From the NCBI GenBank assembly GCA_040754335.1, contig JBFMCV010000001.1, positions 620,001 through 684,000 of the forward strand: 64,000 bases of DNA. Direction: 5' to 3'. Both the position numbers and the translations under genes were made by a program. The notes below the pieces were generated by a model, which saw only the letters and a list, made by a program, of their open reading frames with translations, ran no database searches and was not told where the DNA came from. Positions 62,051-64,000 of this stretch are shown in pieces. The DNA is from Thermodesulfobacteriota bacterium (lineage in GTDB: Bacteria; Desulfobacterota_D; UBA1144; Nemesobacterales; UBA2774). How positions within the stretch are numbered: the stretch's first letter is position 1; each line of letters starts with the position of its first letter.

Positions 62051-62983
62051 ATGAAAGAGATAAAAAAGATAATATGGGCGAGCGACGGCTCGGCCGAATC
62101 CGAGGAAGCGCTTAACTATGCGATCTTCCTCGCACGATGTTTCCGCTCCGAGATAACCGGTGTATATGTTATCGAAATGCATCCCAGGGTCTTATACGAC
62201 TACGCAAGGGACCCTGACAGCGAGCTCTACAGCTGGGTGGAGCAAGTTGCGGAAAATCATAAGGAAAGACTCATTTCCGAAGCGGAGATATCAGGCATTC
62301 ATGGGATCGCTTTCCGGACCGCCGTATTAATAGGTGACCCCAGCGAGGAAATCGTAAAGCTCGCTCGCCGGAAGAAAGCCGACCTGATTGTGCTCGGGGT
62401 GCGGGGACTCGGCCTTATAGATAAAATGCTGGTCGGGAGCACTACCCTGAAGGTTTTGAGAAAGTCGGGCACCCCCATCCTCTCCGTGAGGAAAAGGGGA
62501 AGCGGGAGCGCGGTCGAGATCCGTAACATTCTCGTTCCGCTCGACGTATACGAAAAGGAAGACTCCGCGCTCGACCTCGCAGTCGATCTGGGACAGGCAC
62601 TCAACGCGAATATATCCGTCTTGTACGCCTACAAGCTTTATTCCTACCCGGCGGGCGTACCGGGAGGAACTCCGGGCCTTATTAACGATCTGACCGAGGA
62701 CACGTTGAAATTTGCCTCTACCGAGCTCTCGGCGCGGGTCGAAATGCAGAGACAGAGGCTCAAGTCAGGCGTCGTGCAGACGGGTGAGCCGGAGATTTCC
62801 ACGGCTCTGATCGAGGGAACGAATCCGGCTCTCGGCATAGTCGAGTACGCGAAAAATAAAAACACGGATTTAATCGTAATAAACACTCACGGAAGAAAGG
62901 GGATTAAAAAAATCATGATGGGCAGCGTTACGGAGAAGGTCGTTCAGGAGTCCCCCTGCCCGGTGCTGGCGCTAAAGCCATAA
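62051..62983 (+). CDS. Universal stress protein, tandem UspA domains
   Basis: Encodes 310 residues with two Usp domains (about 4-150 and 160-310). The first has the ATP-binding pattern G-V-R-G-x9-G-S-T. The second has N-T-H-G-x9-G-S, with Asn in place of the first Gly. Such proteins bind nucleotides and act in stress survival. GAGGGGGG is the ribosome site, 10 bases upstream. Confidence 0.94.
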   Translation: MKEIKKIIWASDGSAESEEALNYAIFLARCFRSEITGVYVIEMHPRVLYDYARDPDSELYSWVEQVAENHKERLISEAEISGIHGIAFRTAVLIGDPSEEIVKLARRKKADLIVLGVRGLGLIDKMLVGSTTLKVLRKSGTPILSVRKRGSGSAVEIRNILVPLDVYEKEDSALDLAVDLGQALNANISVLYAYKLYSYPAGVPGGTPGLINDLTEDTLKFASTELSARVEMQRQRLKSGVVQTGEPEISTALIEGTNPALGIVEYAKNKNTDLIVINTHGRKGIKKIMMGSVTEKVVQESPCPVLALKP

Positions 62984-63018
62984 GCCGCATTCGATTTTTT
63001 CTTCCGGCAGTATCTATC

Positions 63019-63046
63019 TTTACAAAGATGCGTCAGCCGTTATAAT
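63019..63046 (+). promoter_or_regulatory. Strong promoter placed at the start codon of a small gene
   Basis: TTTACA (63019-63024), a 16-base spacer, exact TATAAT (63041-63046). The start codon of the next gene is at 63056, only 9 bases after the box, so the transcript should begin within about 3 bases of it. Confidence 0.65.
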
Positions 63047-63055
63047 GTTGCGGTC

Positions 63056-63208
63056 ATGAGCGAACACGGAAAAAACGAAGGGCACAAGAAGATGTTCGAG
63101 CTAACGGAGCGCGAGAAGTCGGGCGCTCTCTACATAGCGGGAGTGGTCATACTGATATTCTCGATCATATTCCTCGCGACGCTCACACACGTAGTGCTCC
63201 GTCCCTGA
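63056..63208 (+). CDS. 50-residue single-helix membrane protein
   Basis: Encodes 50 residues: a charged, cytoplasmic-type N-terminus (M-S-E-H-G-K-N-E-G-H) with F-E-L-T-E-R-E-K, then one hydrophobic helix (about 25-43) ending T-H-V-V-L-R-P. There is no ribosome site; the promoter's -10 box lies just upstream, suggesting leaderless translation. The next gene on the opposite strand ends 5 bases later. Helix and charge layout resemble small respiratory-complex subunits, but this is only a resemblance. Too short for routine calls, but coding-like. Confidence 0.65.
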   Translation: MSEHGKNEGHKKMFELTEREKSGALYIAGVVILIFSIIFLATLTHVVLRP

Positions 63209-63212
63209 GCTT

Positions 63213-63713
63213 TCAGGAAGCCGAAACCCATTTTATGAGAAGCGTTATGAGGGCGTGAAGCTCGAGCGTCCCCCCCGCGTTGTCCCTGTAAGCTATAGTA
63301 TTATCTTCCTTCCTGAAATTAATCTTGATGAGCTGTATGGCGGCCGAGAGCTTGCCTTCTCCGTCTTCCTCGGTCCTCCTCTTTTTCCCTATGACCGTGA
63401 GCACGTCGGGGTCCTCGTCGAAGAGGATTATAATCCTGGAAGGGGAGAATACGGAGAAGCCGCCCCTCCTGCCCGGTATCGATAGAAATAGGTCGAGGAA
63501 ATCGGGGGTGAGCCTCTGGAGCGACAGCTTCATTCCCGGCGATGCTTCGTTGAAGACGGTTATAGCCCGGCGGAAGTGCACGTAAAAATCCTCTATCGCA
63601 GCGAGGAACCCCTTATCGGTATCCGATAGCTCGTATGAGCTGACTCGCGAGCCCTTTCCGCTCAGGACGCTCCGGGCGATTTCCCTTATATCGTTATCGA
63701 ACTCTTCAGCCAT
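63213..63713 (-). CDS. Protein of unknown function
   Basis: Encodes 166 residues from the ATG at 63713, with AAGGTG 8 bases upstream; an earlier in-frame start adds 15 residues and lacks a site. No signal peptide or membrane helix. A mixed alpha/beta protein; the middle has I-P-G-R-R-G-G-F-S-V-F-S-P-S-R-I-I-I-L-F. Not recognised. Confidence 0.7.
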   Translation of the reverse strand: MAEEFDNDIREIARSVLSGKGSRVSSYELSDTDKGFLAAIEDFYVHFRRAITVFNEASPGMKLSLQRLTPDFLDLFLSIPGRRGGFSVFSPSRIIILFDEDPDVLTVIGKKRRTEEDGEGKLSAAIQLIKINFRKEDNTIAYRDNAGGTLELHALITLLIKWVSAS

Positions 63714-63931
63714 TGACAGCACCTTTGAATTTTGAATTCCGCATGTAAGCGCAGTCAAGCCTTCTCAGGGCCCGCGCTCCCCGTTTACGGATAACAAATT
63801 ATAATCGGGTTGGACGGGACGTAAAGCGCTGCGGACATTCAATCTACGTTCATCAACGAGGAGCCGCTGATTTTTTTGTCTGTTATCGCCCCGCATAGTG
63901 TGCTAGGATAATTAACAGAGGAGCAGAGATT

Positions 63932-64000
63932 ATGGCTAACGAATCCACGAGAATTTCTTTCATGATTGACTCGGACAAGCGTGATTCGCTCGACAAGATC
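63932..64000 (+). CDS. Probable ribbon-helix-helix protein, cut by the window edge
   Basis: Only the first 23 codons are seen: M-A-N-E-S-T-R-I-S-F-M-I-D-S-D-K-R-D-S-L-D-K-I. The T-R-I-S-F-x-I-D strand and following helix match CopG/ParD-type DNA-binding proteins, often antitoxins or transcription regulators. GAGGAG lies about 9 bases upstream. The rest is outside the window, so the call is tentative. Confidence 0.5.
   Translation, partial: MANESTRISFMIDSDKRDSLDKI

Noticed and set aside
1-64000. tRNA or rRNA genes
   Set aside because: Scanned by eye for T-arm and anticodon patterns; none convincing. A tRNA search program would be decisive.

Overview
The window looks like chromosomal DNA of an uncultured Gram-negative bacterium. 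Evidence for this: several lipoprotein signal peptides, a System I (Ccm) cytochrome c maturation pathway, LipB, and outer-surface glycan genes. Coding DNA is fairly GC-rich, uses AGG and ATA codons heavily, and intergenic DNA is littered with short palindromic repeats. A Desulfobacterota/'Deltaproteobacteria'-like or related candidate-phylum host fits, but no rRNA or tRNA gene is present to settle it. I saw no phage, insertion-sequence transposase or CRISPR array.

Layout. 1-0.9 kb: a secreted protein. 0.95-9.2 kb: a minus-strand nitrous-oxide reductase operon in the order cytochrome c, nosZ (clade II, Sec/lipoprotein type), an unknown secreted protein, a NosB-like membrane protein, nosD, nosF, nosY, nosL, and then a tetR gene. 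Inverted repeats lie both upstream of the operon and at the tetR start. 9.4-14.3 kb: sufS-sufU, a CBS-domain protein, a fused uroporphyrinogen-III methyltransferase/synthase, and rsmE, which has a sharp base-composition break. 14.3-22.8 kb: a second respiratory block with ccmA, ccmB, ccmC, a DUF4203 protein, a lipoprotein ending in a CcmD-like segment, ccmE (CxxxY variant), ccmF, a zinc-ribbon protein and a multidomain cytochrome c. Heme precursor synthesis, Fe-S assembly, cytochrome maturation and N2O respiration therefore sit side by side.

22.9-36 kb: an epimerase, pyruvoyl-dependent arginine decarboxylase, rfbC, the run proA-sigma factor-recN-rmuC, and nucleotide-sugar genes (UDP-glucuronate decarboxylase, GDP-mannose dehydratase) with a free-standing APS kinase. 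36.7-41.4 kb: a small DUF5989 gene, a large carbamoyltransferase, an SxtJ-like membrane protein, and an unusual J-domain/LysM/NTF2-like fusion. 42-48.6 kb: housekeeping genes (ndk, lipB, holA, rpsT, transaldolase, tlyA, ispA, xseB). 48.7-64 kb: a DUF1254 protein flanked by a degenerate repeat of the xseB leader, four glycosyltransferases, an ABC-class ATPase, a flavin-dependent oxidoreductase, a radical SAM protein, a Na/phosphate transporter, a tandem universal stress protein, a 50-residue membrane protein with an apparently leaderless promoter, and the start of a probable ribbon-helix-helix gene cut by the window edge.

Most gaps longer than 300 bases are filled by at least seven families of short palindromic repeats. 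One is a 46-bp element found twice, each time inside the loop of a different repeat's hairpin and next to the same bases, which suggests a mobile REP-like unit. The least conventional material here is the nos operon with its TetR gene, the CcmD-lipoprotein fusion with variant CcmE, the J-domain/LysM fusion, and the nested repeats. All functions are inferred from reading the sequence; no database search was run.
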